DNA from: Phaeovibrio sulfidiphilus | GTDB lineage: Bacteria; Pseudomonadota; Alphaproteobacteria; Rhodospirillales; Rhodospirillaceae | Reading direction: 5' to 3' | Assembly (NCBI RefSeq): GCF_014861485.1 | Contig: NZ_JACZHT010000004.1 | Location: 1 to 64,000, forward strand | Length of the DNA: 64,000 nucleotides | Part shown: piece after piece, positions 8,499 to 17,360 of the stretch | How the letters are laid out: every line of letters starts with the position of its first letter | Position numbering within the stretch: position 1 is the stretch's first letter | Program-made: the position numbers and the translations under genes | Notes under the pieces: model-generated | The model's database searches: none | What the model was told of the DNA's origin: nothing | What the model saw: only the letters and a program-made list of their open reading frames with translations

Positions 8499-11400
8499 CC
8501 CGCCACCCTCCAAACACCCTCCCGGATATCCCCCAGGAGCGCTTCGAGCTTGCCGCCAAACACCTTGTTCAGGCGGTCGAAACCGCCCGCGTCAGTCTTA
8601 TACTGGCCGGAATCGAGAAAGTCTCGGTCCACCACCACCTCTTTCGCCACGTCGTCGCCGATGCGCTTCAGCCAGCGTTGTTGAACCGGCGTCCAGTCCT
8701 GGGATTTGAGGATACGGGCCATGGCCTCGCGGACGCGGTCGGCATAGGGGCGCAACGGGTCGCCTAGGGCGGCCTGGCGGATATAGCCGATGATGGAGGC
8801 TGCGATATCCTCGGATTTGGCCTGTTCCCAGGCGCGATGCAGGGCGGCCTCGGTGAAGGCCTTTTCGTCCAGCATCAGCTTGATCTGGCGCAGGTCATCG
8901 CGGGTGAGGTCGCGGGGGCGGCTGACCACGATATTGAGTGCAGCCATCTTATTGACGTTGTCGCGCACCCAGGCGGTGAAGCTGTCCAAGTAATCTTCGG
9001 GCCGGGTGAGCTTGCCGTCCTTGCCGTAGCCGTGGGTGATGGACACCACTTCGTCCGCGTGCTCGGAAATGGGGATGGGATCGCCGGGGCGGTCGGGCCG
9101 CCAATCAAGGATTTGGCCAAGGCGCGGGCGGTCGCGGAACCACGCAGCCAGATCAGCGGGATCGCTATCGGTGACGCGCTTCACCGTTGCTTCCGGCGCT
9201 TCCCCGGCGGCGTCCTCGTACATCCGACGCGCCTCGTCGGACAGCAGCTTGGCGCGGCGCTTCAGCTTGGTCTCGATCTGGCTCCGAACGGTCTCGCGGT
9301 GACGGTCGTCGGTGACGGAGGTCAGTTCATCGAGCAGCTTGGTGAAGGTGAATTTTGGTTCCACGCCGACCGGCTTCATGTCGGTCATGTTTTCCAAGGT
9401 GGCGTACAAATCCACCGCGTCATAGATGCGGAAAACATCCTTGCCGATCTCGTCGCACTTGCGGGTGGCACGGCCCAGCATCTGTTCATAGAGGATGCGG
9501 CTGTTGACCCGGCGCAGGAACACCAGATTGGTGATCTTGGGCACGTCCACGCCGGTGGTCAGCAAATCGACGGTGACGACGATCTTGGGCTGCGGATCGT
9601 TGCGAAACGACAGGGTCAGTTTGCGCGGTTTGTCCACGGTGCCGGTGATCTTTTTGACATCGGAATCGTCGATGCCGCCATAGGCTTCCTCGAGCGCCTT
9701 CTTGACCTCCTCCACCACCATGTCGGCATGGCCGTCGCTGACGGCGAAGATCAGCGTCTTGTCGGGCAGGCTGGGGTCGATGTAGCGGGCCAGCGCCTTG
9801 GCCACGGCACGGTTGAATTCGCGGGTGATGACGCGGCGATTGAACTGTTCAACCTCGAAACCGAGTTCGTCGGGGACAAAGGCGGTGGTGATGGTGCCGT
9901 CGCGGGTATTCAGCAGATCGACCTTGTCACCCTTCTCGAAATTGATGCCGTCCCGCGACAGCAGGGTTTCGATGCGGATGGGCGGTTCGTGGTCGATCAG
10001 GTAGCCGTCGGCGACGGCGTCGCGGTAGCTGTATTTATAGATCGGCTCGCCGAAAATCTGGACGGTGTGGAGAGCAGGGGTGGCGGTCAGGCCGATCTTC
10101 ACCGCGTCGAAATGCTCCAGCACCCGGCGGTATTTGCTGATGTAGTCGGCCTGGTCGCGGAATTCCAATTCCTGGTCCGACAGTTCACGGTCCAGCAGAT
10201 AGCCGCGATGGCATTCATCGACCACGATCAGGTCGTATTGGTCCATTGCGGGCGAATCCGCCGGATCGTCCATGTCGAGAACGCGGCGGGCCAGGGCCTG
10301 GATGGTGCAGATATGGACCTTTGTTTCCGCCTCGGGGTCTATGTCGCTTAGCCCCTGGACGCCAAAGATGTCGGCGAAGGTGCGAACGCCCACCACCTTG
10401 GTCTTCTTGAATTCGTCGCCGGTCTGCTCGCCCAGAATGTTGCGGTCCACGACGAAGCAAACACGGTGGAAGCGCTTGGCCTCCAGCAGGCGGGACAGCA
10501 TGGCGATGGCCAGCTTGGTCTTGCCGGTGCCGGTGGCCATGGCCACCAGCATCTGGCGCTGATCGTCGGCCAGGGCCGCTTCGACCGCCTCGATGGCCTT
10601 GCGCTGATAGGGGCGCAGGTCGAAGCCGAAGTTCAGCGGCATGACCGTCAGCGCCGCGTGGGCGGCGTCACGGTCCATGGTGAGTTGCGAGCGCAGGCCA
10701 TCGGGCGTCGGCCAATCGCTCAATGCGCGTCTGCGGTTGGTGGATTTTCGGGTGTCGCGGAACCAGATGCCGGATTCCGTCTCGATCTGCTTCAGGTATT
10801 CGCGGCCATTGGTGGCGTAGACGAAGGGCACCCGGAATTCGCCTGCCGAACCGGCAAGCTCCATGCTCTCGGTGGTCTTGATACCCTTGGCGTAGCGCTC
10901 GGCTTGGTCGATGGCCGCCGAGACATTCTTGCGCTTGCGCTTGGCCTCGACGATTCCCACGCAAAGGGTGTCGAGGAACAGGGCGTAATCGGCGGGGCCG
11001 GATTCGGTGGGCCATTCGGCAATGGCCATGGCCTTGCCCTTGGCCGGGCGGGCACCGGATTTGAAGGTCAGCGCCTGGCTGTCCACCTCCCATCCCCGGT
11101 CGCGCAGTTGGCGGTCGATGATGGTACGGGTGGCGGCCTCGTCCAAGTCGATGGCTGCGGCGGCGACCTTGGCGGCCTCGACTATCGTCTCGACGGTCGC
11201 AGGCACGGCGGCGGCGGCACGCTGGGCGGCCTCAAGCTCCTGTTGCAGGGCGGCGTGCTTGGCCCCGACCTCGGTCAGCAACTTATGCAACGCGGCCTTT
11301 TCTTCCGCCTCGGCGCGGGCCTTTTCCTCGGCAGATTGGCGGGCCTGCTCGGCTTCCTGTGCCGTCAGTTGGGCGCGCTCGGCCACCGACAGGGATTGCA

Positions 11401-11878
11401 GGTGCTGTTCGCGCAGGCGCTTCAGTTCCGCCGCGACGACGGCATCGACCCGGCGGGGATCGGCGGGAGGGGCAAAGGGCTTGGGCTGGAAATCGCGGTT
11501 GCGATCATAGGCGCGGTGAAACCAGATCGCCAATTGCCAGGCCATCTTGAGGCCGGTCAGCGCCGAATTCTGGTCGCCGAAACCCCGGTGGGTCGCCTTG
11601 TTGCCCACCATGCGGAGTTCGTGGAACAGACGGGCGGCATCGCGGGGAATCGCGCCACGATCTTCAAGCCGGTGCAGCAGGTCTTTTTGGTTTTCGCCTT
11701 CCCCCTGATATGCGCCCACCCCGGCCGCGATGATCTGCGCCATCACTTCGCCGAACTGGCGCAGCTTTATCAGGGCTGTGTTGCCGTCCTCGCGGAAATA
11801 CCGTTCCGCCAGCGTGCCCAATTGGACAAGCTGGGCGTGGCTGGTCAGAAAACTGAAATTGTGTGAAACGGCCCCCAT
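8495..11878 (-). CDS. hsdR: Type I restriction enzyme motor/endonuclease subunit HsdR
   Basis: 1127 aa from the ATG at 11878 (MGAVSHNFSFL). An N-terminal DUF4145-like helical region comes first, followed by a coiled coil rich in E, A and Q (about 165-235). Next is the endonuclease core (SGPADYALFLDTLCVGIVEA then KRKRKN, a D...ExK site). The SF2 helicase follows, with ATGTGKT, VVDECHRG, LTATPALHT and later the motif VI region QMLGRATRKCD. It translocates DNA and cleaves it when the HsdS target is unmethylated. The gene is intact and first in the operon. The promoter should lie in the 267-bp gap 11879-12145, shared divergently with the resolvase remnant. Confidence 0.95.
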   Translation of the reverse strand: MGAVSHNFSFLTSHAQLVQLGTLAERYFREDGNTALIKLRQFGEVMAQIIAAGVGAYQGEGENQKDLLHRLEDRGAIPRDAARLFHELRMVGNKATHRGFGDQNSALTGLKMAWQLAIWFHRAYDRNRDFQPKPFAPPADPRRVDAVVAAELKRLREQHLQSLSVAERAQLTAQEAEQARQSAEEKARAEAEEKAALHKLLTEVGAKHAALQQELEAAQRAAAAVPATVETIVEAAKVAAAAIDLDEAATRTIIDRQLRDRGWEVDSQALTFKSGARPAKGKAMAIAEWPTESGPADYALFLDTLCVGIVEAKRKRKNVSAAIDQAERYAKGIKTTESMELAGSAGEFRVPFVYATNGREYLKQIETESGIWFRDTRKSTNRRRALSDWPTPDGLRSQLTMDRDAAHAALTVMPLNFGFDLRPYQRKAIEAVEAALADDQRQMLVAMATGTGKTKLAIAMLSRLLEAKRFHRVCFVVDRNILGEQTGDEFKKTKVVGVRTFADIFGVQGLSDIDPEAETKVHICTIQALARRVLDMDDPADSPAMDQYDLIVVDECHRGYLLDRELSDQELEFRDQADYISKYRRVLEHFDAVKIGLTATPALHTVQIFGEPIYKYSYRDAVADGYLIDHEPPIRIETLLSRDGINFEKGDKVDLLNTRDGTITTAFVPDELGFEVEQFNRRVITREFNRAVAKALARYIDPSLPDKTLIFAVSDGHADMVVEEVKKALEEAYGGIDDSDVKKITGTVDKPRKLTLSFRNDPQPKIVVTVDLLTTGVDVPKITNLVFLRRVNSRILYEQMLGRATRKCDEIGKDVFRIYDAVDLYATLENMTDMKPVGVEPKFTFTKLLDELTSVTDDRHRETVRSQIETKLKRRAKLLSDEARRMYEDAAGEAPEATVKRVTDSDPADLAAWFRDRPRLGQILDWRPDRPGDPIPISEHADEVVSITHGYGKDGKLTRPEDYLDSFTAWVRDNVNKMAALNIVVSRPRDLTRDDLRQIKLMLDEKAFTEAALHRAWEQAKSEDIAASIIGYIRQAALGDPLRPYADRVREAMARILKSQDWTPVQQRWLKRIGDDVAKEVVVDRDFLDSGQYKTDAGGFDRLNKVFGGKLEALLGDIREGVWRVAG

Positions 11879-12145
11879 GATCCCCGCCCTGCAAACGAAT
11901 AATGGAAACTGTAAGACCAACTTTCGGGAGAGGCAAGGTGCGGCAGCGCCATTTGATAGACTTGTTGCCATGCATCGCGGCGAAAGTGCTATTGAGAGCG
12001 CTCACGCTTGAGGAGACGCTCCGGCGTTACGACTACATTCAGGGGCTGTTCATCATCAGTCCGGTGCGACAGCCAAAGCGCCTGTCGGAGGACTCTGCCG
12101 CCCGCGCTACCTTGGCCTTGGCCGATGAGCAGAAGCGGGGCGGGC

Positions 12146-12641
12146 ATGAGTGGAAGTGCCGACAAAGGGCAGGGGCGATTTCTCGGCTACGTGCGTGTCA
12201 GCGTCGCCGACCAGCACCTTGATCTTCAGCTTGATGCATTGCGGGCGGTGGGGGGCCCCAATGACCTGATCTACGCCGATCATGGTGTCAGCGGTGCCCG
12301 CGCCCGTCGGCCCGGTCTTGATCTTTTGCTGGAAGAGGCCCGGGAGGGTGACACGCTGATCTGCTGGCGGCTTGATCGTTTGGGGCGGTCTCTGGTCAAC
12401 CTGTCCACCCTGGCCAGCACCCTGACAGAACGAGATATCCGTATTCGCACCATCGCGGATGGGGTGGACAGGTTGACCAGAGACCGGCAGGCTTCTGCTG
12501 GGTCTGCTCGCCACTTTGGCGGATTGGGAACGCGAGGTGATCCGGGAGCGGGTGATTGCCGGTGTTCAAGCCGCCCGTCGCGCCGGGAAGGTGCTGGGGC
12601 GGAAGCCGCGCGTGCTGGAGAGATCAGCGAGGAGCAAATAG
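12146..12641 (+). pseudogene. Serine recombinase (resolvase family), frameshifted
   Basis: From the ATG at 12146 the catalytic domain is clear: RFLGYVRVSVADQHLDLQL, YADHGVSGARARRPGLDLLL and ICWRLDRLGRSLVNLSTLAS. The second Ser-region and Arg motifs of Tn3-type resolvases are present. After IRTIADGVD the reading frame goes wrong. The expected continuation (TGRLLLGLLATLADWEREVI then RERVIAGVQAARRAGKVLGR) sits in another frame and ends at the TAG at 12639-12641. The break coincides exactly with the right arm of a 23-bp inverted repeat. The catalytic residues are intact but the C-terminal DNA-binding part is out of frame. A weak upstream frame (11902-12222) has no clear identity and is left out. 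Confidence 0.82.
12387..12485. repeat. Exact 23-bp inverted repeat at the resolvase frameshift
   Basis: Arms 12387-12409 and 12463-12485 are perfect reverse complements separated by 53 nt. The left arm codes for the conserved LGRSLVNLSTL region. The right arm replaces the expected DTSTxxG codons. This looks like a copy of the left arm written into the right site by template switching, which also caused the frameshift. Confidence 0.9.
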
Positions 12642-12679
12642 GGCTAGTGGCGGTTCTGCCTGCCCGCATCGAGCCGGTC

Positions 12680-12976
12680 ATGAAGTTGCGGGAGAGGTTG
12701 ACGGATTGGTTGGCCCGCCATTGCGTTCCGGGCACTGCCGTCGAGCAATACTTCGCAGGGCCTGAGTGGACGGCGCTGTTGGCGCAAGCGGTCGAAAGCG
12801 CCACAGGTGGGGATGATCTGCGCCCCGACGTAACCATCGACGAGTGCCGCACCTGCTTCAAAATCGAAGACGACGAAGCGGATCGGCTCGGGCTAACGAC
12901 CCTAGTTGGGGGAGCGCGTGCGCTTCAAACTGCGCAGGTCTGCCGAGGGAAGCTCTGGCCGCCGGGGACGGCCTAA
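12680..12976 (+). CDS. Hypothetical protein, 98 aa
   Basis: Reads MKLRERLTDWLARHCVPGT through AVEQYFAGPEWTALLAQAVE to a Thr/Asp-rich stretch with DECRTCFKIEDDEADRL. I do not recognise it. The composition looks coding up to about 12900. The last 20 residues look less so, and the following gene overlaps it in another frame, so the two may be one gene with a frameshift near 12900. The start is uncertain, because the frame is open further upstream into the resolvase remnant. Confidence 0.35.
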   Translation: MKLRERLTDWLARHCVPGTAVEQYFAGPEWTALLAQAVESATGGDDLRPDVTIDECRTCFKIEDDEADRLGLTTLVGGARALQTAQVCRGKLWPPGTA

Positions 12977-13904
12977 GCGGGAGGATCGACCCCGGGAGGC
13001 CCTCGGTATACCGGAGCGGACTTGGCGTGACAGACAAACGAGGCAGAAAGGGGCCGAGGAAAAGGGGCTGGTGGACCGTGCTGCGAATGACTCGCAAATC
13101 CGCTGGAAATTCGACCCTATAGGCCAGATTTTAGACCCGGCTATTCTATTTAATAATAGGGTCGAATTTCCGGCGGATACGTCAGTCGAACTGACCTTTT
13201 ATGACGCTTGGGAAGAGCTTCCCCAACACCCCATTCCTGCCTCGGCCTCCGACGCCATTCCGGCGTGGGTGCGGCAGACCGCTGAGGCTCGCCGCAATGC
13301 GGCGGCGCGCACCCGCCCGGTCTCGCGGTCCAATCCGGTTCCGACTGTCCCTGCCCCCACTTCAGCCGAGGGCGAAGTAAAGGGGCCTCCGCTGGTGTCT
13401 GAGCAGATTTGGGATGCGGTCCCTGATGATCTCAGAGCAGAGGCGAGGCGATACGCCGCTCTGCACTACGCGGCTGGCGAACTGCCGGATCGTGCGATGG
13501 TGATGGGCGTAGAACAAGCCCGGCGTACCCGCGCTTTGGTCGTGGCTGTTATCGTGGTTCGGCCCGAATTTGATCAGGCAGTTGTTGCCAAGCTTGCGGA
13601 CGAATCCCGCGATCTATGGAAGCTGGCAACCTTGGAAGCGGTGCTTGCGCTGATCGCCAAAATGGAAGCCAAGCAGGCAATGGGAGCGCAGAGGAATACT
13701 GAAACGTCGCAATTTGCCCGGAAAGAGTTTCTCCGGCGTGTCAGGCTTGAGGCGCACAGCAATAGCCTGTTCCTCGCCCACCGGGAGGCCATCGTCGCCG
13801 AAGCCGTCCGGATGATCGACGAGGATAAGTGGCTTGCCGGTTCCGATCCATACCGCGTGGCGCTGGCCATTTGGCGTGCCGTGGAGAAGGCAAGGAAAGG
13901 CTGA
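12906..13904 (+). CDS. Hypothetical island protein, about 330 aa
   Basis: An open frame ending at the TGA before 13905. The N-terminus has a basic stretch and a helix-turn-helix-like segment (REALGIPERTWRDRQTR), followed by a Pro/Arg-rich linker (about 115-145). The C-terminal half is helical and charged (LRAEARRYAALHYAAGELPD, IAKMEAKQAMGAQRNTETSQ, EAVRMIDEDKWLAGSDPYRV). No family was recognised. The start is unclear: TTG 12906 and GTG 12918 are both weak, and the true start may lie in the preceding frame. A 22-bp near-perfect inverted repeat is embedded at codons 65-90. It converges on the next gene with a shared hairpin in the 57-bp gap. Confidence 0.5.
   Translation: MGERVRFKLRRSAEGSSGRRGRPKREDRPREALGIPERTWRDRQTRQKGAEEKGLVDRAANDSQIRWKFDPIGQILDPAILFNNRVEFPADTSVELTFYDAWEELPQHPIPASASDAIPAWVRQTAEARRNAAARTRPVSRSNPVPTVPAPTSAEGEVKGPPLVSEQIWDAVPDDLRAEARRYAALHYAAGELPDRAMVMGVEQARRTRALVVAVIVVRPEFDQAVVAKLADESRDLWKLATLEAVLALIAKMEAKQAMGAQRNTETSQFARKEFLRRVRLEAHSNSLFLAHREAIVAEAVRMIDEDKWLAGSDPYRVALAIWRAVEKARKG
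13099..13177. repeat. 22-bp inverted repeat (one mismatch) around an AT-rich 35-nt centre
   Basis: Arms 13099-13120 and 13156-13177 match 21 of 22 positions as reverse complements, sharing GGAAATTCGACCCTAT. The spacer includes TATTCTATTTAATAATA, which is strikingly AT-rich for this DNA. It lies inside an open frame. It could be a recombination or replication site, or an inserted palindrome; no role is shown. Confidence 0.85.
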
Positions 13905-13913
13905 GGGATAGCG

Positions 13914-13961
13914 GGGCGGTGCCGCATTCGGGGAGAGGCTGTTCCCCTCCGGCACCGCCCT
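13914..13961. terminator. Bidirectional terminator between convergent island genes
   Basis: GGGCGGTGCCG (13914-13924) pairs with CGGCACCGCCC (13950-13960), with a nested GGGGA/TCCCC hairpin between them. TTT follows on the plus strand. It fills the gap between the convergent stops at 13904 and 13962. Confidence 0.7.
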
Positions 13962-14426
13962 TTATCGAGGTTCGGCTTCGGCTGTAGCTTTTTCACTACG
14001 AGGCCATCGCGGTGGCTTCGGGGCGCTGCCGTCAATCACGACAGTTCGCCCATCAGGCGTCTCACCATAAATCGCCTCGACGCGATAGCCGCCACCCAGG
14101 TGACGCCCCAACTGCACGCTGATGCGGGCGAATTTGCTGTCCTCAACGTCACTGCCATAGGGGCCGGTGACCGCGAGCCATTGGCAGAGAGCGGCGACGT
14201 GGTAGCCGAAGCCGCTGCCGACACATGAGTAGACGTGGAAGAGGGAACCCAAGGACCGGCAAGCGGACTCGCGGTGATCTTCCTCGGGCACGTCCTTGAG
14301 GAAAGTCAGCGCCTCATTCACGCCGATGTCCAGGAACGCGGGGTGGGTGTGCCATTCGACGGTAAACGTGCCGTCAGTCACCGTCCAAAGGATAACGCCG
14401 TTGGCGGGAGAGTTGTTGGTGTTCAT
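13962..14426 (-). CDS. Hypothetical island protein, 154 aa
   Basis: A clear start: the ATG at 14426 is preceded by AGGAGAA at good spacing. The protein begins MNTNNSPANGVILWTVTDG. It has a compact alpha/beta composition and includes FTVEWHTHPAFLDIGVNEAL and ARISVQLGRHLGGGYRVEAI, with a basic tail. I do not recognise a family. It is the last of a run of minus-strand small genes (14428-15048) whose strong ribosome sites suggest an old plasmid- or phage-like operon. Confidence 0.65.
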   Translation of the reverse strand: MNTNNSPANGVILWTVTDGTFTVEWHTHPAFLDIGVNEALTFLKDVPEEDHRESACRSLGSLFHVYSCVGSGFGYHVAALCQWLAVTGPYGSDVEDSKFARISVQLGRHLGGGYRVEAIYGETPDGRTVVIDGSAPKPPRWPRSEKATAEAEPR

Positions 14427-14449
14427 GGGCTTTCTCCTGTGTCGATAGG

Positions 14450-14616
14450 TTAAGCGCTCAGGTCGGCGCGGATGGCAGCGCGCATGGCGGCGTCAGACGT
14501 CGGCCAACGTTGGTAAAGGTGCTGAACCTCGCAGCCGTACTGATGATTCCGACATTTCCGGGAATGAGGCCGTAGGGCGACTTCTGGCCCAAGCTGATGT
14601 GGGTAATCTCGTACAT
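14450..14616 (-). CDS. Small island ORF, possibly frameshifted
   Basis: The ATG at 14616 sits behind an excellent ribosome site (AAGGAG). It reads MYEITHISLGQKSPYGLIPG and then NVGII. The same frame runs on to a TGA near the end. However, the alternative frame from about 14535 (YGCEVQHLYQRW then PTSDAAMRAAIRADLSA, TAA at 14452-14450) looks more protein-like, so a frameshift near 14540 is likely. No function is suggested. Confidence 0.4.
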
Positions 14617-14627
14617 GTGTGTGCTCC

Positions 14628-15048
14628 TTAATGGTGGGCGGGGCTGACGCCGCTGCGGTCAATGCCGAGGATGTGCAGGCGCGGGGGCTGTCCGTCGCCC
14701 TCGGGGGGCGTCACCACGCAGGCGCGTTGGGCGAGTTGACCGCTAAGGAGCGGGATACAGTAGCTGGACCGGGCCGCGAGCCAGACCACGGCCTCCTTCA
14801 GCCACTAGTAGGCGTCCTCGTTAGCGAGGTCAGCCGTGAACATGTGGCGGACGAAGCTGCGGACATAGCCGGGGCGGGCCTTTTCCGGCAGAAAGGAAAC
14901 GTGTTCCTCGGTGTCGGTGAGGTATTCGATGATCTCAGGGTGCTTCAGCGTCCACCGGGCGTATTTCCCCTCCAGAGGTGAGGAAGAGGAACTCGGTTTG
15001 GCCCTTGGGCACTGGCTTGATGAGCGGGCGCATCAAATCCATAACCAT
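14628..15048 (-). pseudogene. Hypothetical gene with a +1 slip in a G run and an in-frame TAG
   Basis: The ATG at 15048 follows an AAAGGAA-type ribosome site and reads MVMDLMRPLIKPVPKGQTEF then LFLTSGG. Removing one base from the C4 run at 14967-14970 (plus strand) restores KYARWTLKHPEIIEYLTDTE and FLPEKARPGYVRSFVRHMFT. A TAG at 14807-14805 then interrupts LANEDAY/WLKEAVVWLAAR, and the frame continues to a TAA at 14628. Gln (CAG) would fit the TAG site. The family is unknown. Two independent lesions show it is dead. Confidence 0.6.
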
Positions 15049-15181
15049 TGGCATTCCTTTCGGCTGTTGGGTGGTTGGCTTGTCTGTCTGCCAACCGGCT
15101 TGCCGAAAGATGCTCGGTTCCTTGAAACCGATATCGGTGCGACCTGAAGGGGTGCGTAAACCGCCCCAAAGTTTGGAGAGA

Positions 15182-16378
15182 GTGGCCGTGGACCTCGATT
15201 TTCTCCGTTACCGGCAGGCCGATTTGTTGCTCGTATCGGCTCGAGAGAGGGAAAGCGTCGGGTTGGTGGATGAGTTTGACGCCGCTCTGGGCAGGGAAGG
15301 GTCCCTTCACCATCCCTGGGCCTCAGTCTTCCAAGTGAGGGGAGACCGAGAGAGAGTTCGGCTGTTGGCTGTGGACCTCGCCACCTGCTTTGTCGTGTAT
15401 GGGCGGATGTGTCAGGCGGAGGAGAGTGGCGCGACGGTCGCTCAGACCCGAGAACGTGTGGAAGAGATAGGCAAGGCTCTAACCACGCTGGGGGACGGGT
15501 TGCAGATGTTTTCCGAAGCGCGCACCAAGATGAAGGCAGACCTTGTTTCGGTGAACGCCTTGGAGGCGGTTGCCGAAGCTCTGGCCCGTTCAATGGTGGA
15601 GCAGATTGAGGAGCGAGACCCTACCCAACTAAGGGGGCTTGCCGCCGTTTCTGAGAACATGGTCTATCCCAAGAACTTCATGGCCGCTGCATCGGATGCG
15701 CTGCCTCCGGTTTTTGAAAACTTGCGCAGTAACGTCCTATTTCCGGAACCAGACCCGGCTGATCAGTTGGAAGGCATTCGGCTTTAAGTTGAGGCGGGTA
15801 AGGCAGCCCTGTGCGCGCCAGTTCCCCTCGACCCTGACGAGGACGAAATATATGTCGGTCCAGTCACTCTCACCGAATACCGTCATAAGTACGCGGCAGA
15901 CATGCTTCAAAATTTCAAGGATATACTGTTGAGGTGTCTACCCGAAGGCTCCCCATACGTTCTCATGGGGAACAAGCTGCTCGACGCGGTGAAGAAGTAC
16001 AATGAAGCAGATAAGTTGAAGACGGGCGGCACATCGCTGATGTTGTCACCCAAGGAAATGTTGGTGTGGAGCGTGTGCCGCCTTTTCGACGGATGGAAGG
16101 CCGTTGGCTTCAATGGAAAGCCGATTCGGTATGAGAAAGGTTCTCGCCTGCAGATGCTCGTGGAGGCACTGATCAACGATGTCGTTCAGTTGGTTATTGA
16201 AGAGGACGCTTTCCCCAGGCCCCCGAAGCCTGTGGTAGGTGCTGCGGCGGAGCAGAACTATGGAGATACGGTCGTCGCTGACCAGTGGCGAAACATTGGC
16301 CCGGCTTATTTCAAGTATCGGAGCCGCATGGAAGGTGGCATTGCTGCTCACGTCATCCCGTTCGTAGATCGCGGTTGA
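15182..16378 (+). pseudogene. Hypothetical helical protein, interrupted by one in-frame TAA
   Basis: The likely GTG start at 15182 (VAVDLDFLRYRQADLLLVS) follows GGAGAG. The frame is open to a TAA at 15785-15787, just after DQLEGIRL. It then continues in the same frame as VEAGKAALCAPVPLDPDEDE and, from 15902, MLQNFKDILLRCLPEGSPYV, to a TGA at 16376-16378. The full gene would encode about 397 residues, mostly helical, with no motif I recognise. CAA to TAA is the simplest lesion. Two separately translated proteins are possible, but the sequence between them also looks coding. Its 3' end overlaps the truncated integrase, which runs towards it. Confidence 0.6.
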
Positions 16379-16920
16379 GGGCGGCGTCTGGCGCTGCTGA
16401 CCGCCTTGCGGAAAACTTCGATCACTCTATTGGCCCGCATGGGCTTCGTGCTGCCGATCTCGGCGTGCAGTGCGTCGATGTCCTGGGGAGTGAGTGCGCG
16501 GACCTTTTCCGAGCGGAATTTGGGGAGGATGTAATTCTCCCACATGGAGCGGTCGTCGGCGGCGGAGCGCGCTCTCTTGGTTGGTAGGTGCTTGCTCTCG
16601 TACTCGCGCCATAGGTTGGCAACGGTCGGGGCCTCACGGTTCTCGATGCGCTTCCCGAGCGGGTCGTGGCCCAGGTCAATGTCCCGCTTGAGCCGCTTGG
16701 CCTCCTCGCGGGCGTCCGCCACCGGCCAATCTGGGAAGGAGCCAATCGTGTAACGGCGTTCCCGGCCATGGATGCGATAGTTCAAAATGAACGCTCTGGC
16801 TTCGGCGGCGGTGACGCGGACGCCGAAGCCTTTGACGTCGGAATCGTAGGTGATGGTGTTGCCGCTGGCCGGTGTCGCCAGGGCTTTGACAATCCTGTCC
16901 GTGAGTTTGTCGGATGCCAT
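16348..16920 (-). pseudogene. Tyrosine integrase, catalytic domain missing
   Basis: From the ATG at 16920 the P4/DUF4102-type N-terminus is clear: MASDKLTDRIVKALATP, FGVRVTAAEARAFILNYRI and RRYTIGSFPDWPVADAREEA. A core-binding domain follows (AALTPQDIDALHAEI-like, then RANRVIEVFRKAVSSARR). The protein stops about 190 residues in, before any of the R..HxxR..Y catalytic residues, where normal enzymes have about 400. It lies 135 bp from the right tRNA, the expected position for an island integrase. It cannot catalyse excision, so the island is probably fixed unless helped in trans. Confidence 0.85.
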
Positions 16921-17055
16921 GATGCGTAGCCCTATCGTGTCCGTACTGTGTCCGCAGATAGATGGCATTTTGTGGGCGTTGGCGCGGTCATTCCCATGCT
17001 TGCCAGCGTCCGTTTGGCATTATAATGCGCTGGAAAACAAGGAAAAGAGCAAATG

Positions 17056-17132
<77 letters not shown>

Positions 17133-17135
17133 ATA

Positions 17136-17170
17136 AAAGCCCCCACGGATCACAATCCGGGGGGCTTTTT
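17136..17170 (+). terminator. Terminator after right tRNA-fMet
   Basis: The same stem as after the left copy (AAGCCCCC... with ...GGGGGCTT) with a five-T run. Confidence 0.85.
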
Positions 17171-17360
17171 GCCGTCCTCAAAACAGCGACGGCGCCAAAA
17201 AAAACAGGGCCAATGCAGCGGTCACGGGGAGGTCTACCCTCTTCCCACGCTTGGCAACACCCCGGGCAGAAAACGCACATACTCGATGACAACCTGCCAG
17301 CGTGGTGTGCGCCGACTCAGGTCTGGAAATCTGGGAGTGGCATGGGCGTATTCACACTGT

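Noticed and set aside
11902-12222. Short frame upstream of the resolvase (TLEETLRRYDYIQGLFIIS)
   Set aside because: Partly coding-like, but it has no clear start, overlaps the resolvase start, and matches no family I know.
1003-15787. Stop-codon reassignment (TAG/TAA read as Gln) in the island
   Set aside because: Mrr and the relaxase tail end at TAA at natural lengths, hsdS ends at TAA, and some of the same genes also have frameshifts. Ordinary decay explains the data better; kept only as a testable remark.
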